Positions 25,259 through 34,306 of a stretch of DNA of 64,000 nt are shown here, piece by piece; positions within the stretch are counted from its first letter, which is position 1; every line of letters begins with the position of its first letter. The translations under genes and the position numbers were made by a program. The notes beneath the pieces are model-generated. The model was not told the origin of the DNA. It saw only the letters and a list, made by a program, of their open reading frames with translations, and did no database searches. Source of the DNA: Streptomyces sp. HNM0575 (GTDB taxonomy: Bacteria > Actinomycetota > Actinomycetes > Streptomycetales > Streptomycetaceae); contig NZ_JAASAG010000006.1 in the NCBI RefSeq assembly GCF_012726265.1, positions 1 to 64,000 of the forward strand, in the 5' to 3' direction.

Positions 25259-27030
25259 GGCTTCCGAGCGTGCACCGGCCGGGCCGTCGGTCCGGCCGGG
25301 CGGACCGGAGAGAGCCGGCAGAGGGCGCGGAGCGGGCGGACCGGACCCCGGAGGATCCTGTGGACCCGGCGGCGGGGGCTGACCCGGAGGACCCGGAGGA
25401 GCGGGTTGGCCCGGAGGGCGCGGCTGACCCCGAGGCCGCGGCCGGTGCGGCGGAGCGGCTCGGCGTACGGTCCCGCATCCGCGGCCTGATCCGCCGCCCC
25501 CGGCTCCCCGTGCCGACGCTGCGCTCCCGGCTGGCGCTGCTCGCGGCGGTCACGGTGGCGCTCGCGGTGGCCGCGTGCGCCACCGCCTGCTGGTTCATCG
25601 TGCGGGCGCAGCTGGTCGGTTCGCTTGACCAGTCGCTGCGCAGCAACAGCCGCGTCGATCCCAGCTTCGTCGTGGGCCAGCTCAGCTCCGGGCAGTGCTC
25701 GCCGGCCGACGAGCGCGCCCCGAATCCGTTCGACGCGACCGTCCAGGTCGTCGACCGGAACGGGAAGAGCTGCGTGATCGTCGGCAGCAGGGTCGAGGTG
25801 ACCCCGGGCGACGAGCGCGTGGCGGAGCACCGCCGGGACGAGGCGGTGCACACCGCGCGCAGCAAGGACGGCTCGGGCACCGACTACCGGGTGCTGACCA
25901 CGCCCGTCGAGGGCACCGACGTGGCCGTCTCCGTGGCGCGCCCGCTCACCGAGACCGACCGGTCGCTGCGGAACCTCGCCCTCATCCTGGCGCTCGTCGG
26001 CGGCACCGGCGTGCTCGCGGCGGCGGGCGCCGGCGTGGTGCTGGCGAGGGCGGGGCTGCGCCCGGTGGACCGGCTCACCGGCGCAGTCGAGCACATCGCA
26101 CGTACGGAGGACCTCGGCGTGAGCATTCCCGCCGAGGGCGACGACGAGATCGCGCGCCTGTCCCGCTCGTTCAACTCGATGACCGAAGCGCTCGCCTCCT
26201 CCCGGGAGTTGCAGCAGCAGCTGATCGCGGACGCGGGGCACGAGCTGCGCACGCCGCTCACCTCGCTCCGCACCAACATCGAACTGCTCGTGAGGGCCGA
26301 GGAGTCGGGCCGCACGCTGCCCGCGGAGGACCGCAGGGCGCTGCTGGAGTCGGTGCGCGCGCAGATGAGCGAACTCGGCGCTCTCGTAGGGGACTTGCAG
26401 GAGCTCTCGCGCGAGATGCCGCCCGGTGGCGGTCCGGTGGCGGGCATCGCGCTGCACGAGATCACCGAGCGGGCGGCGGAACGCGTACGGCTGCGCAGCG
26501 GCGGCATCGCGGTCGTCGTGCGCACGGAGCCCTGGTACGTGTGCGGGGAGCCCGCGGCGCTGGAGCGTGCCGTGGTCAACCTGCTCGACAACGCGGTCAA
26601 GTTCAGCCCGGACGGCGGCACGGTCGAGACGGAGCTGAGCGGCGGGACGCTGCGGGTGCGCGATCACGGTCCGGGTGTCGCCGAGGACGAACTGCCGTAC
26701 GTCTTCGACCGGTTCTGGCGCTCGCCGTCCGCGCGGAGCCTGCCTGGGTCGGGGCTCGGGCTGTCGATCGCGGCCCGTACGGCGCGGCAGGCCGGCGGCG
26801 AGGTGGCGCTGGAGGCGGCGCGGGGCGGCGGCACGGTGGCGGTGCTGGACCTGCCGGGCTCACCGGAGCCCGAGCCGGGGCCCGGGCCGGGGCCCGGGCC
26901 GGAAGCGGAGCCGCCACCGGGAGCGCGTCTGCAATCGGAGCCGGGATCCGAAGCGGAACCGGGGGCGCGGCCGGGTCCGGGGGCAGGGCCGGGACCGCCG
27001 CCGGATCGGGGTGCGGGACCAGAAGCTTGA
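25255..27030 (+). CDS. two-component sensor histidine kinase
   Basis: 591 residues. The first 85 are an Arg/Pro/Glu/Asp-rich cytoplasmic stretch; TM1 is near 94-117 (LALLAAVTVALAVAACATAC), an extracytoplasmic sensor of about 130 residues follows, and TM2 is near 241-263, then HAMP (GLRPVDRLTGAVEHIA). His329 lies in ADAGHELRTPLTSLRTN, and the ATPase has NLLDNAVKFSPDGG, VRDHGPGV and SGLGLSIAARTARQAGG. Two Cys in the sensor (GQCSPAD, KSCVIVG) may form a disulfide. A long PEPGPGPGP tail after 535 is unusual. Coupled to the upstream regulator gene by a GTGA overlap. Confidence 0.92.
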
Positions 27031-27153
27031 CTTCAACTTAACTTCATGTTTGAGCCTGGGGTCTGTCACCACGGCACCCACGGCCGGGGCCCGCCCACGG
27101 CGTCCCTTCCGGCCGTCCCGCCGTTCCGGCCATCGCGTACGAGGAGAGATCCC

Positions 27154-27876
27154 ATGCCAGCCACAGCGAGCACCGACGCCACAGCCGTCCCGGCAGACAC
27201 CGCCACCGCCCACGTGGCGCCACGGACCGGCGCGCAGCCGGCCGGCCCGGAGCCGGCCGGCCCGGAGCCGGCCGACCCGGAGACGCTGCGCCTCGCCGTC
27301 ATCGTCGGCAGCGTCCGGAAGGGACGCTTCGGGCCGGTGGTCTCGGACTGGTTCGCCGAGGAGGCGCGCAAGCACGGCGGTTACGAGGTCGACGTCATCG
27401 ATCTGGCCGAGGCCGAGCACGAACTCCCCGTCGCCTTCGCGGAGTTCGGCGCACCGCTGCCGCCCCCGGTGAAGGCCGTGCACAGCGGTCTGTCCCGGCG
27501 GCTCGCCGCCGCCGACGCCTTCGTGATCGTCACGCCCGAGTACAACCACAGCTTCCCCGCGCCGCTGAAGAACACCATCGACTGGTTCCGCGACGAGTGG
27601 CAGGCCAAGCCCGCCGGTTTCGTCTCGTACGGCGGGATGGCGGGCGGCCAGCGGGCCGTCGAGCATCTGCGTCAGGTCTTCGCCGAACTGCACGCCGTCA
27701 CCGTCCGCGAGACGCTCAGCTTCCACATGGCCTGGGAGCGCTTCGACGCCGACGGCCGTCTCCGCGAGGAGGAGGCGGGCTCGGCCGCCGCCGGGCGGAT
27801 GCTGCGGCAACTGGCCTGGTGGGGGAGCGCTCTGCGCGAGGCACGCGCCAAGTCGCCCTACGGAGCCGCCGCTTGA
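27154..27876 (+). CDS. NADPH-dependent FMN reductase (flavodoxin fold)
   Basis: 240 residues. An Ala/Thr/Pro-rich N-terminal 45 residues contain a GPEPA repeat, coded by tandem GGCCCGGAGCCG units. The core is the NADPH-dependent FMN reductase/ArsH-like fold: LAVIVGSVRKGRFGPVVSDW, VIVTPEYNHSFPAPLKNTID, and AGFVSYGGMAGGQRAVEHL. It supplies reduced flavin, or reduces quinones. GAGGAGAG is 6 bases before the ATG. A/T-rich upstream DNA (27030-27060, with repeated ACTT motifs) probably holds its promoter. A strong hairpin terminator follows (27897-27933). Confidence 0.9.
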   Translation: MPATASTDATAVPADTATAHVAPRTGAQPAGPEPAGPEPADPETLRLAVIVGSVRKGRFGPVVSDWFAEEARKHGGYEVDVIDLAEAEHELPVAFAEFGAPLPPPVKAVHSGLSRRLAAADAFVIVTPEYNHSFPAPLKNTIDWFRDEWQAKPAGFVSYGGMAGGQRAVEHLRQVFAELHAVTVRETLSFHMAWERFDADGRLREEEAGSAAAGRMLRQLAWWGSALREARAKSPYGAAA

Positions 27877-27896
27877 CGGCAGCAGTCCCGGCCACC

Positions 27897-27933
27897 GCGC
27901 CGCCGACGGCCACGGGGGTGCCGTCGGCGGCGC
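27897..27933. terminator. 14-base-pair stem-loop downstream of the FMN reductase gene
   Basis: GCGCCGCCGACGGC (27897-27910) and GCCGTCGGCGGCGC (27920-27933) pair perfectly around CACGGGGGT. It begins 21 bases after the stop codon. There is no T tract, as is common in Streptomyces terminators. Confidence 0.82.
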
Positions 27934-28057
27934 GGCCGTCCCGCCCACCCGGCTGTCCGTCCGCACCCCTCGGCTGTGTCGCGAACACGGCGCGCATCTC
28001 CCCGCGTTCGCGGCGGCCGGGAGGTGGATCACCCGCCGCGTCTCGTAAGGTCGTGCC

Positions 28058-28972
28058 ATGAGCGACGTGGTGGTAGTGGACGAGGCGTCGACCGAGGTCG
28101 TACGGGAAGTGCAGGCGCTGATCGACGAATCGGCGCGTACGGACGGTCAGTCGCCCCTCTCCGAGCAGGGCAGGCTCCAGCTGCGCGGCGGACGCCGCCC
28201 GGGTGTGCGGCATCTGCTCCTGCGCCACGGGGGCGAACTCGTCGGCTACGCACAGCTGGAGGACACCGACCCCGTCGAACCGCCCACCGGCGAGCTGGCC
28301 GTGCACCCCTCGCACCGCGGTCTCGGTTACGGGCGGCAGCTCGGGCAGGCCTTGCTCAAGGAGTCCGGCAAGCGGCTGCGCGTGTGGGCGCACGGCGGGC
28401 ACCCCGCCGCCCGCCATCTCGCGCAGGTGCTCGGGCTCAGCCTCTTCCGCGAACTGCGCCAGATGCGGCGGCCGTTGGCCGAGGACGGCCCGGAGCCGGC
28501 CCCCGCGCTGCCGGCCCCGGCGCTGCCGGAGGAGGTGACCGTGCGTACGTTCCGTTCCGGCGAGGACGACGAGGCGTGGTTGGCGCTGAACGCCTCGGCC
28601 TTCGCGCACCACCCCGAGCAGGGCAGCCTCACCCAGCGTGATCTGGAGGACAGGAAAGCCGAGCCGTGGTTCGACCCGGCGGGCTTCTTCCTGGCCGAGC
28701 GCGCGGGCCGCCTCGTCGGTTTCCACTGGACGAAGGTGCACAGCGCGGAGCAGCTCGGCGAGGTCTATGTGCTGGGCGTGGCCCCCGCGGCGCAGGGCAG
28801 CGGCCTGGGCAAGGCCCTCACCACGATCGGCCTGCGCCACCTGGCGCGCGACCGCGGGCTGCCGACGGCGATGCTCTACGTCGACGCGGACAACTTCGCG
28901 GCCGTCGGCGTCTACGAGCGGCTGGGCTTCACCACGTACGAGACCGACCTGATGTACCGCACGGAGAGCTGA
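28058..28972 (+). CDS. mshD: mycothiol synthase
   Basis: 304 residues with two fused GNAT domains, the MshD plan. The N-terminal domain has LAVHPSHRGLGYGRQLGQAL; the C-terminal catalytic one has LGVAPAAQGSGLGKALTTIG and NFAAVGVYERLGFTTYETDLMY. It acetylates Cys-GlcN-Ins with acetyl-CoA, the last step of mycothiol synthesis. Its partner mshA is 6 kb away (35427). It is probably leaderless: TAAGGT (28046-28051) lies six bases before the ATG. The hairpin terminator of the gene before it gives separate transcription. Confidence 0.95.
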   Translation: MSDVVVVDEASTEVVREVQALIDESARTDGQSPLSEQGRLQLRGGRRPGVRHLLLRHGGELVGYAQLEDTDPVEPPTGELAVHPSHRGLGYGRQLGQALLKESGKRLRVWAHGGHPAARHLAQVLGLSLFRELRQMRRPLAEDGPEPAPALPAPALPEEVTVRTFRSGEDDEAWLALNASAFAHHPEQGSLTQRDLEDRKAEPWFDPAGFFLAERAGRLVGFHWTKVHSAEQLGEVYVLGVAPAAQGSGLGKALTTIGLRHLARDRGLPTAMLYVDADNFAAVGVYERLGFTTYETDLMYRTES

Positions 28973-29261
28973 GCCGCGCCGCCCCTGCCGTTCACCCGGC
29001 GGTCCGGCGGTCCGGCGGCCCGCCGAGGATGCCGCCCAGCAGCCCCCCTGCGGATGCCACCCGTACCTCAAGGGCCAGGTGAGGGCCGCGTCACCCGGTC
29101 GGCCCCGGCGGCGCTCCCGTGCCGGTGGTGCGCCGCTCGCCGGGTGGCCATGTGGGCGTAACCGCTGATTAAGACGGGCTTGTGAGCATCGCGGAATGCG
29201 CCTCCCCGCTCGTCGCTTCCGCGCCCCTACCGCCGTCACCGGCGCGGGGAACAATGGAGAC

Positions 29262-31589
29262 ATGAGCGAGCCCACCTCGCGTGCCGCATCCGCGTCCCCG
29301 GTCCACACGCCGTTCGACCCGCAGCAGGACCCTCACGACGTGGCGTACGACTCACGTGACGACGCCCGCCACGACGCCGCGTACGCGGTCCCGGCGCCCG
29401 GCGTCGCGGGCGGCCGTGCCGGACGGCCCGGCGGCCCCGATCTGGACCCGGACCTCGACTCCGACCCGGACATCTATCCGGCGGACGCGCTCGCCTCCCA
29501 GGACGGGCAGCCGGACGATCTGCCGGACGACCGCTTCCTCGACCGCGAGCGCAGCTGGCTCGCCTTCAACGAGCGGGTGCTGGAGCTCGCCGAGGACGAG
29601 GAGGTGCCGCTGCTGGAGCGCGCGAACTTCCTGGCGATCTTCGCGAGCAACCTGGACGAGTTCTTCATGGTCCGCGTCGCCGGTCTCAAGCGCCGCATCG
29701 CGACCGGCGTCGCCACCCGCTCCGCGTCCGGGCTCCAGCCCCGGGAGGCGCTGGAGCAGATCTGGACGCGCTCGCGCGAGCTGATGGCCCGGCACGCGGG
29801 CTGCTACCAGCGGGACGTCGCCCCGGCGCTCGCCGCGGAGGGCCTGCATCTGCTCCGCTGGGACGCGCTGACCGACAAGGAGCAGGCGCGGCTCTTCACC
29901 CTCTTCCGGCAGCGGATCTATCCGGTGCTGACGCCGCTGGCAGTCGATCCGGCGCACCCGTTCCCGTACATCTCCGGGCTGTCGCTCAATCTCGCCGTCG
30001 TCGTGCGCAATCCCGTGAGCGGCCATCAGCACTTCGCACGTGTGAAGGTTCCACCGCTGCTCTCCCGCTTCCTTGAGGCGTCGCCGCACCGGTACGTGCC
30101 GGTCGAGGACGTCATCGCCGCGCACCTGGAGGAGCTGTTCCCGGGCATGGAGGTGCTGGCGCACCACATGTTCCGGGTGACGCGCAACGAGGACCTGGAG
30201 GTCGAGGAGGACGACGTCGAGAACCTCCTCCAGGCCCTGGAGAAGGAGCTGCTGCGCCGCCGCTTCGGCCCTCCGGTGCGGCTGGAGGTCGAGGAGTCGA
30301 TCGATCCGTACGTCCTGGACCTGCTGGTGCGCGAGCTGAACGTCTCCGGCGCCGAGGTCTATCCCCTGCCGGGGCCGCTGGACCTGACGGGCCTGTCCGG
30401 GATCGTCTCGGCGATGGACCGGCCGGACCTGAAGTACCAGAAGTTCGTGGCCGGCACGCAGCGCGATCTGGCGCAGGTGGAGTCGGCTCAGCCGCCGGAC
30501 GTCTTCGCCGCGCTGCGCGAGCGCGACGTGCTGCTGCACCATCCGTACGACTCCTTCTCCACCTCGGTGCAGGCGTTCCTGGAGCAGGCCGCGGCAGACC
30601 CGGACGTGCTGGCGATCAAGCAGACGCTCTACCGCACCTCCGGCGACTCGCCGATCGTCGACGCCCTGATAGACGCGGCCGAGTCCGGCAAGCAGGTCCT
30701 GGTGCTCGTCGAGATCAAGGCGCGCTTCGACGAGCAGGCCAACATCAAGTGGGCGCGGAAGCTGGAGGAGTCCGGCTGCCACGTGGTGCACGGGCTGGTC
30801 GGGCTCAAGACGCACGGCAAGTTCTCGCTGGTGGTGCGGCAGGAAGGGGACACGCTGCGCCGCTACGCACATGTCGGCACGGGCAACTACCACCCCAAGA
30901 CGGCGCGGCTGTACGAGGACCTGGGGCTGCTGACCGCGGACCAGCAGGTCGGCGCCGACCTGTCCGACCTGTTCAACCGGCTGTCCGGCTACTCGCGCCG
31001 CGAGACCTACCGGCGGCTGCTCGTCGCGCCCACCTCGCTGCGCGACGGCCTGGTCTCGCGCATCCACCGGGAGATCCGCAGGCACCGCGCGGGAGAGCCC
31101 GCGTACGTGCGCTTCAAGCTCAACTCCATCGTCGACGAGGCCGTCGTCGACGCCCTCTACCGGGCGTCGCGCGAGGGCGTGCCGGTCGACCTGTGGGTGC
31201 GCGGGATCTGTGCGCTGCGCCCCGGGGTCGAGGGCCTGAGCGAGACGGTACGGGTGCGCAGCGTCCTCGGACGGTTCCTCGAACACTCGCGGATATTCGC
31301 TTTCGGGAACGGTGGAGACCCGGAAGTCTGGCTCGGCAGCGCCGACATGATGCACCGGAACCTGGACCGCCGTATCGAGGCGCTGGTGCGCGTGACCGAC
31401 CCCGCGCACCGGGGCACCCTGACGCGGCTGCTGGAGGCGGGCATGGCGGACGACACCGCATCGTGGCACCTCGGCCCCGACGGCGGGTGGACGCGGCACG
31501 CACGCGACGCCGAGGGACAGCCGCTGCGCAACATCCAGGAGTCGCTGATCGAGGGGCGCAGACGCAGACGCGGACCGGCGCCGGGCTGA
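29262..31589 (+). CDS. ppk: polyphosphate kinase 1
   Basis: 775 residues, with an N-terminal extension of about 90 Asp/Pro/Ala-rich residues before the conserved DRERSWLAFNERVLELA. The catalytic half has HHPYDSFSTS, LAIKQTLYRTS, and VGLKTHGKFSLVVR; the autophosphorylated His is about residue 518. LWVRGICALRPG and RIFAFGNGGDPEVWLGSADM complete the phospholipase-D-like fold. It reversibly makes polyphosphate from ATP. ATG 29262 follows GGAGAC; an upstream frame lacks homology. In Streptomyces ppk is PhoP-controlled; I see only one GTTCACCC unit at 28990-28997, too far and single to call a PHO box. The next gene encodes a CHAD protein. Confidence 0.95.
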   Translation: MSEPTSRAASASPVHTPFDPQQDPHDVAYDSRDDARHDAAYAVPAPGVAGGRAGRPGGPDLDPDLDSDPDIYPADALASQDGQPDDLPDDRFLDRERSWLAFNERVLELAEDEEVPLLERANFLAIFASNLDEFFMVRVAGLKRRIATGVATRSASGLQPREALEQIWTRSRELMARHAGCYQRDVAPALAAEGLHLLRWDALTDKEQARLFTLFRQRIYPVLTPLAVDPAHPFPYISGLSLNLAVVVRNPVSGHQHFARVKVPPLLSRFLEASPHRYVPVEDVIAAHLEELFPGMEVLAHHMFRVTRNEDLEVEEDDVENLLQALEKELLRRRFGPPVRLEVEESIDPYVLDLLVRELNVSGAEVYPLPGPLDLTGLSGIVSAMDRPDLKYQKFVAGTQRDLAQVESAQPPDVFAALRERDVLLHHPYDSFSTSVQAFLEQAAADPDVLAIKQTLYRTSGDSPIVDALIDAAESGKQVLVLVEIKARFDEQANIKWARKLEESGCHVVHGLVGLKTHGKFSLVVRQEGDTLRRYAHVGTGNYHPKTARLYEDLGLLTADQQVGADLSDLFNRLSGYSRRETYRRLLVAPTSLRDGLVSRIHREIRRHRAGEPAYVRFKLNSIVDEAVVDALYRASREGVPVDLWVRGICALRPGVEGLSETVRVRSVLGRFLEHSRIFAFGNGGDPEVWLGSADMMHRNLDRRIEALVRVTDPAHRGTLTRLLEAGMADDTASWHLGPDGGWTRHARDAEGQPLRNIQESLIEGRRRRRGPAPG

Positions 31590-31763
31590 CGGGCCGGGCT
31601 GAAGGGCCGGATCGACGCGCCGGGTTGACGAGCCCGGCCGAGGGGCCGGACCGCACGACGGCGGCGCGGACGTACGTACGCGCGGACGGCGGGCGGCCCC
31701 GGCGGACAGCCGCACCAGGGGTTTCGGAGTCACAGAACGACGGGGTGAGGGGGTGACGGAGCC

Positions 31764-33158
31764 GTGAGGGTACGAGGGGGCGGCCTCGCCGGGCCTGCCG
31801 GTCCTGCCGGTCCTGCGGGGTCAGCCGGTCCTGCCGGGCCCACGGGATCTGCCGGGCCCGCGGGGTCCGCCGGGGGCGCCGGGGGCGGCGGCTGCGCCGC
31901 ACCGGCGAGGGCGCTGGAGACCGCGGACGCGGCCGAGGTGCTCAGCGGCTGTCTGCACACCTGGGCGGCCGACTTCATGCGCAGCCTGCGCATGCACCAG
32001 GAGAGCGCGAGCAACGCGCAGACGGCACCGGCCGCGGCCGACGCCGTACGGCAGCTGCGCCGGGCCTCCCGGCGCATCGGTTCCGCGCTGCTCACCTACC
32101 GGTCGTTCGTGGACGCCGCCTGGGCGGACGAGCTGAGCGCCGAACTGCGCCGCCTGTCCGGCACGTTGGCGTACGAGTACCGGTGCGCCGCACGCCAGGC
32201 GCGGCTGCTCGCCGCGCTGCACCGGCTCGCGGTCGACGGGGTCGGCGGCGACCGTGCGGCGGCCCTGCTGGAGCGGCAGCACAATCTGGCCCGCAGCCGT
32301 GCGCACTCGGCCGCGCTGGAGGCGCTGGTCTCCTCCCGCTTCCACGCGGTCGCCGACGCGGTCGCCCTGCTCGCCTACGAGGTGCCGCTCGCGACGGACG
32401 CCGCAGAGGGCACGGCCGGAGAACTGCTCGTGCCGCCGGCGGAGCGCGCATGGGAGCGGCTCGTACACGCCGTGGAGTCGCTTCCGCCGTCGGCACGGCC
32501 CTCGGCCGGCCGCCGCGACGGGCGCGACGGGCCCGAGGCGCAGGAGGGCCGGGATGGCACGGACGCCGGGGCCGGCCGCCCCGGTCACGACGCGCAGAGC
32601 AGGCAGGACGCGGCCTGGCTGGAGATGCGGATACTGCTGCGGCACCACAGGTACGCACAGGAGGTGCTGTGCGCCGCGGGCGCGTCTTCCGGCGGGGACG
32701 CCGACGCGGGCGGCGAGCGCGCGGCCGCCGGCACCGGCGCCCGTACGGAACCGGGCTCCGACGTTCCGGGACCGCGGGACGACGCACCGGCCCCGCACCC
32801 GCCGCGCGCCCGGGAAGGCGCTCACCGCACGGAGCCTCACCGTTCCGATCCTCAGCGCATCGATCCTCACCGCACCGATGCTCAGCGCATCGATCCTCAG
32901 CGCCCCGGTTACCACTGCCCCGACCCCCGCCTCGTCGCCGCCAGCGCCGCGCTCGACGTGCACCGTGACGCGGTCGAGGCGGCCGAGGCCGCCGCGGCGG
33001 CGGCCCGCACTCCGCGCATCGCCCCCGCCACCGCGTACGCGCTGGGCGTGCTGCACGCCGGGCAGCGCCAGGAGGCCGAGTCGGCACGGCGGGAGTTCCG
33101 CAGGATCTGGCAGCAGGTGGTGAGCGACAACCGCGAAGCGATGCAGCAGACGCTCTGA
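31764..33158 (+). CDS. CHAD-domain protein with collagen-like N-terminus
   Basis: 464 residues. After GTG, residues 9-45 are a collagen-like Gly-x-y run (GPAGPAGPAGSAGPAGPTGS). Residues of about 60-230 match a CHAD helix bundle: CLHTWAADFMRSLRMHQES, VRQLRRASRRIGSALLTYR and the His-rich helices after it. CHAD domains bind polyphosphate through conserved basic and His residues. A later linker repeats PHR/PQR-type pentads (HRSDPQRIDPHRTDAQRIDP), and a coiled-coil end follows (EAESARREFRRIWQQVVSDN). Being directly after ppk, 175 bases away, it is a probable polyphosphate-granule partner. Half of the length is low complexity, so start choice is uncertain. Confidence 0.75.
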   Translation: MRVRGGGLAGPAGPAGPAGSAGPAGPTGSAGPAGSAGGAGGGGCAAPARALETADAAEVLSGCLHTWAADFMRSLRMHQESASNAQTAPAAADAVRQLRRASRRIGSALLTYRSFVDAAWADELSAELRRLSGTLAYEYRCAARQARLLAALHRLAVDGVGGDRAAALLERQHNLARSRAHSAALEALVSSRFHAVADAVALLAYEVPLATDAAEGTAGELLVPPAERAWERLVHAVESLPPSARPSAGRRDGRDGPEAQEGRDGTDAGAGRPGHDAQSRQDAAWLEMRILLRHHRYAQEVLCAAGASSGGDADAGGERAAAGTGARTEPGSDVPGPRDDAPAPHPPRAREGAHRTEPHRSDPQRIDPHRTDAQRIDPQRPGYHCPDPRLVAASAALDVHRDAVEAAEAAAAAARTPRIAPATAYALGVLHAGQRQEAESARREFRRIWQQVVSDNREAMQQTL

Positions 33159-33185
33159 CCTGCGAAGGTGCAGGTGCGGAGCCGC

Positions 33186-33229
33186 AGTTGAGTCTGAGCT
33201 TGTCAACTTTCCTCGGTTCGAGGTATATA
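33186..33229 (+). promoter_or_regulatory. hsp20 promoter with overlapping inverted repeat
   Basis: TTGTCA (33200-33205), an 18-base spacer and TATATA (33224-33229) form a good promoter. AGTTGA (33186-33191) and TCAACT (33203-33208) are an inverted repeat with an 11-base spacer that overlaps the -35 box. It is unlike the HspR (HAIR) consensus CTTGAGT-N7-ACTCAAG and not clearly the RheA site. Confidence 0.62.
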
Positions 33230-33282
33230 AGAACGCACAGGGCATCGCACGGAAGTGCAGTCCATGGAAGGAGATGACAGTG

Positions 33283-33708
33283 ATGCTCATGCGTACCGAC
33301 CCGTTCCGGGAGTTCGACCGCCTCACCCAGCACGTCTTCGGGACCCAGACGAGGCCCGCGGGGATGCCGATGGAGGCCTACCGCTCGGGCGACGAGTTCG
33401 TGATCCACTTCGATCTTCCCGGGGTCGCGCCCGAGAGTATCGATCTGGACGTCGAGCGGAACGTGCTGACCGTTCACGCCGAGCGCCGCTCGCCCGCCCC
33501 CGAGGGCGCGGAGCTGATCGCCGCGGAGCGGCCCGCGGGCAAGTTCAGCCGCCAGCTCTTCCTGGGCGAGACCCTGGACGCCGAGCGGATCGACGCCGCG
33601 TACGACGCCGGCGTGCTGACGCTCCGCATCCCGGTGGCCGAGCAGGCGAAGCCCCGCAAGATCGAGATCAGCGGCGGCGGTTCGCCGGACCGGCAGCTCA
33701 CAGGCTGA
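33283..33708 (+). CDS. Hsp20/alpha-crystallin small heat-shock protein (Hsp18-like)
   Basis: 141 residues. The alpha-crystallin domain (about 35-125) has FVIHFDLPGVAPESIDLDVE, RNVLTVHAERR and the AGVLTLRIPVAEQAKPRKIE end typical of class A bacterial small heat-shock proteins; MLMRTDPFREFDRL is the Streptomyces Hsp18 start. ATG 33283 is chosen over 33274 because AAGGAG then sits 9 bases upstream. It prevents aggregation of unfolded proteins as an oligomer. In S. albus Hsp18 is repressed by RheA; no rheA gene is visible here. An inverted repeat overlaps its -35 box. Confidence 0.93.
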   Translation: MLMRTDPFREFDRLTQHVFGTQTRPAGMPMEAYRSGDEFVIHFDLPGVAPESIDLDVERNVLTVHAERRSPAPEGAELIAAERPAGKFSRQLFLGETLDAERIDAAYDAGVLTLRIPVAEQAKPRKIEISGGGSPDRQLTG

Positions 33709-33811
33709 GAACCGAGGCGCGCACCGCTCGCGAAGCCGGTGGCGCCGAGGCCGGTGAGGCAGAAGTCACAGACGACATCGATGTGACTTACGACTCTGCT
33801 GCACATTTTCT

Positions 33812-33841
33812 GCCGCTCTCCGGGGCACTCCGGAGAGCGGC
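33812..33841. terminator. Stem-loop after hsp20
   Basis: GCCGCTCTCCGG (33812-33823) pairs perfectly with CCGGAGAGCGGC (33830-33841) around GGCACT. It is about 100 bases after hsp20 and 42 bases before the DUF2267 gene, so it likely separates them. Confidence 0.78.
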
Positions 33842-33883
33842 CTCTCAGGTCACCCGTGTGTAAGGGGAAAGGGACAAAAAGTT

Positions 33884-34282
33884 ATGCAGTGGAACGAACT
33901 CGTGGCACGAGTCCGTGAGTACGGTCGCTATGCGACGGACGCCGAGACGAAGCAGGTCGTCCGAGTCGTCCTGTCGTCTCTCGGCGGCCACCTGCCGGAG
34001 GGCGTCCGCGAGCAGGTCGCCGCGCGGCTGCCCGCCACGGCGGCGGAGACGCTCAGGTACCAGCTGCCGGCGACGAAGCCGCTCACCGCACCGGAGTTCG
34101 TGGACGCGGTGGCGAACCGCCTCGACGGTGCGACGAACGGGACCGCGCGCTGGGACGCCAGCTCGGTGCTCTCCGTGCTCGGTGAGGTCTGCGGCGACGA
34201 GCTGACGGACCGGATGATCACGGAACTGCCGCAGGGGTACGCCCTGCTCTTCGGGCGTGCGGAGCTGATGAGCGCGGCCTGA
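33884..34282 (+). CDS. DUF2267 protein
   Basis: 132 residues. DUF2267 is a small helical family of unknown role; the protein has MQWNELVARVREYGRYAT, a KQVVRVVLSSLGGHLPEGVR helix pair, LPATAAETLRYQLPATKPLT and a second half AVANRLDGATNGTARWDASS. DUF2267 proteins are often found beside Hsp20 and other stress genes in actinobacteria, as here. GGGGAAAGGG is about 10 bases before the ATG, with AAAGTT next to it. No signal peptide. The gene ends in a small hairpin shared with the convergent methyltransferase gene. Confidence 0.85.
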   Translation: MQWNELVARVREYGRYATDAETKQVVRVVLSSLGGHLPEGVREQVAARLPATAAETLRYQLPATKPLTAPEFVDAVANRLDGATNGTARWDASSVLSVLGEVCGDELTDRMITELPQGYALLFGRAELMSAA

Positions 34283-34301
34283 CCGGCTGCCCGAAGCCGG
34301 T
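34282..34301. terminator. Bidirectional stem-loop between DUF2267 and methyltransferase genes
   Basis: ACCGGCT (34282-34288) and AGCCGGT (34295-34301) lie in the 24 bases between convergent stop codons. Confidence 0.55.
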
Positions 34302-34306
34302 GGCCC

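Noticed and set aside
28990..28997. A PHO box for ppk
   Set aside because: Only one GTTCACCC unit is visible and it is about 265 bases before the start; at least two 11-base units would be needed.
33186..33208. HspR HAIR or RheA operator before hsp20
   Set aside because: The arms AGTTGA/TCAACT and the 11-base spacer do not match CTTGAGT-N7-ACTCAAG or the RheA dyad I remember.
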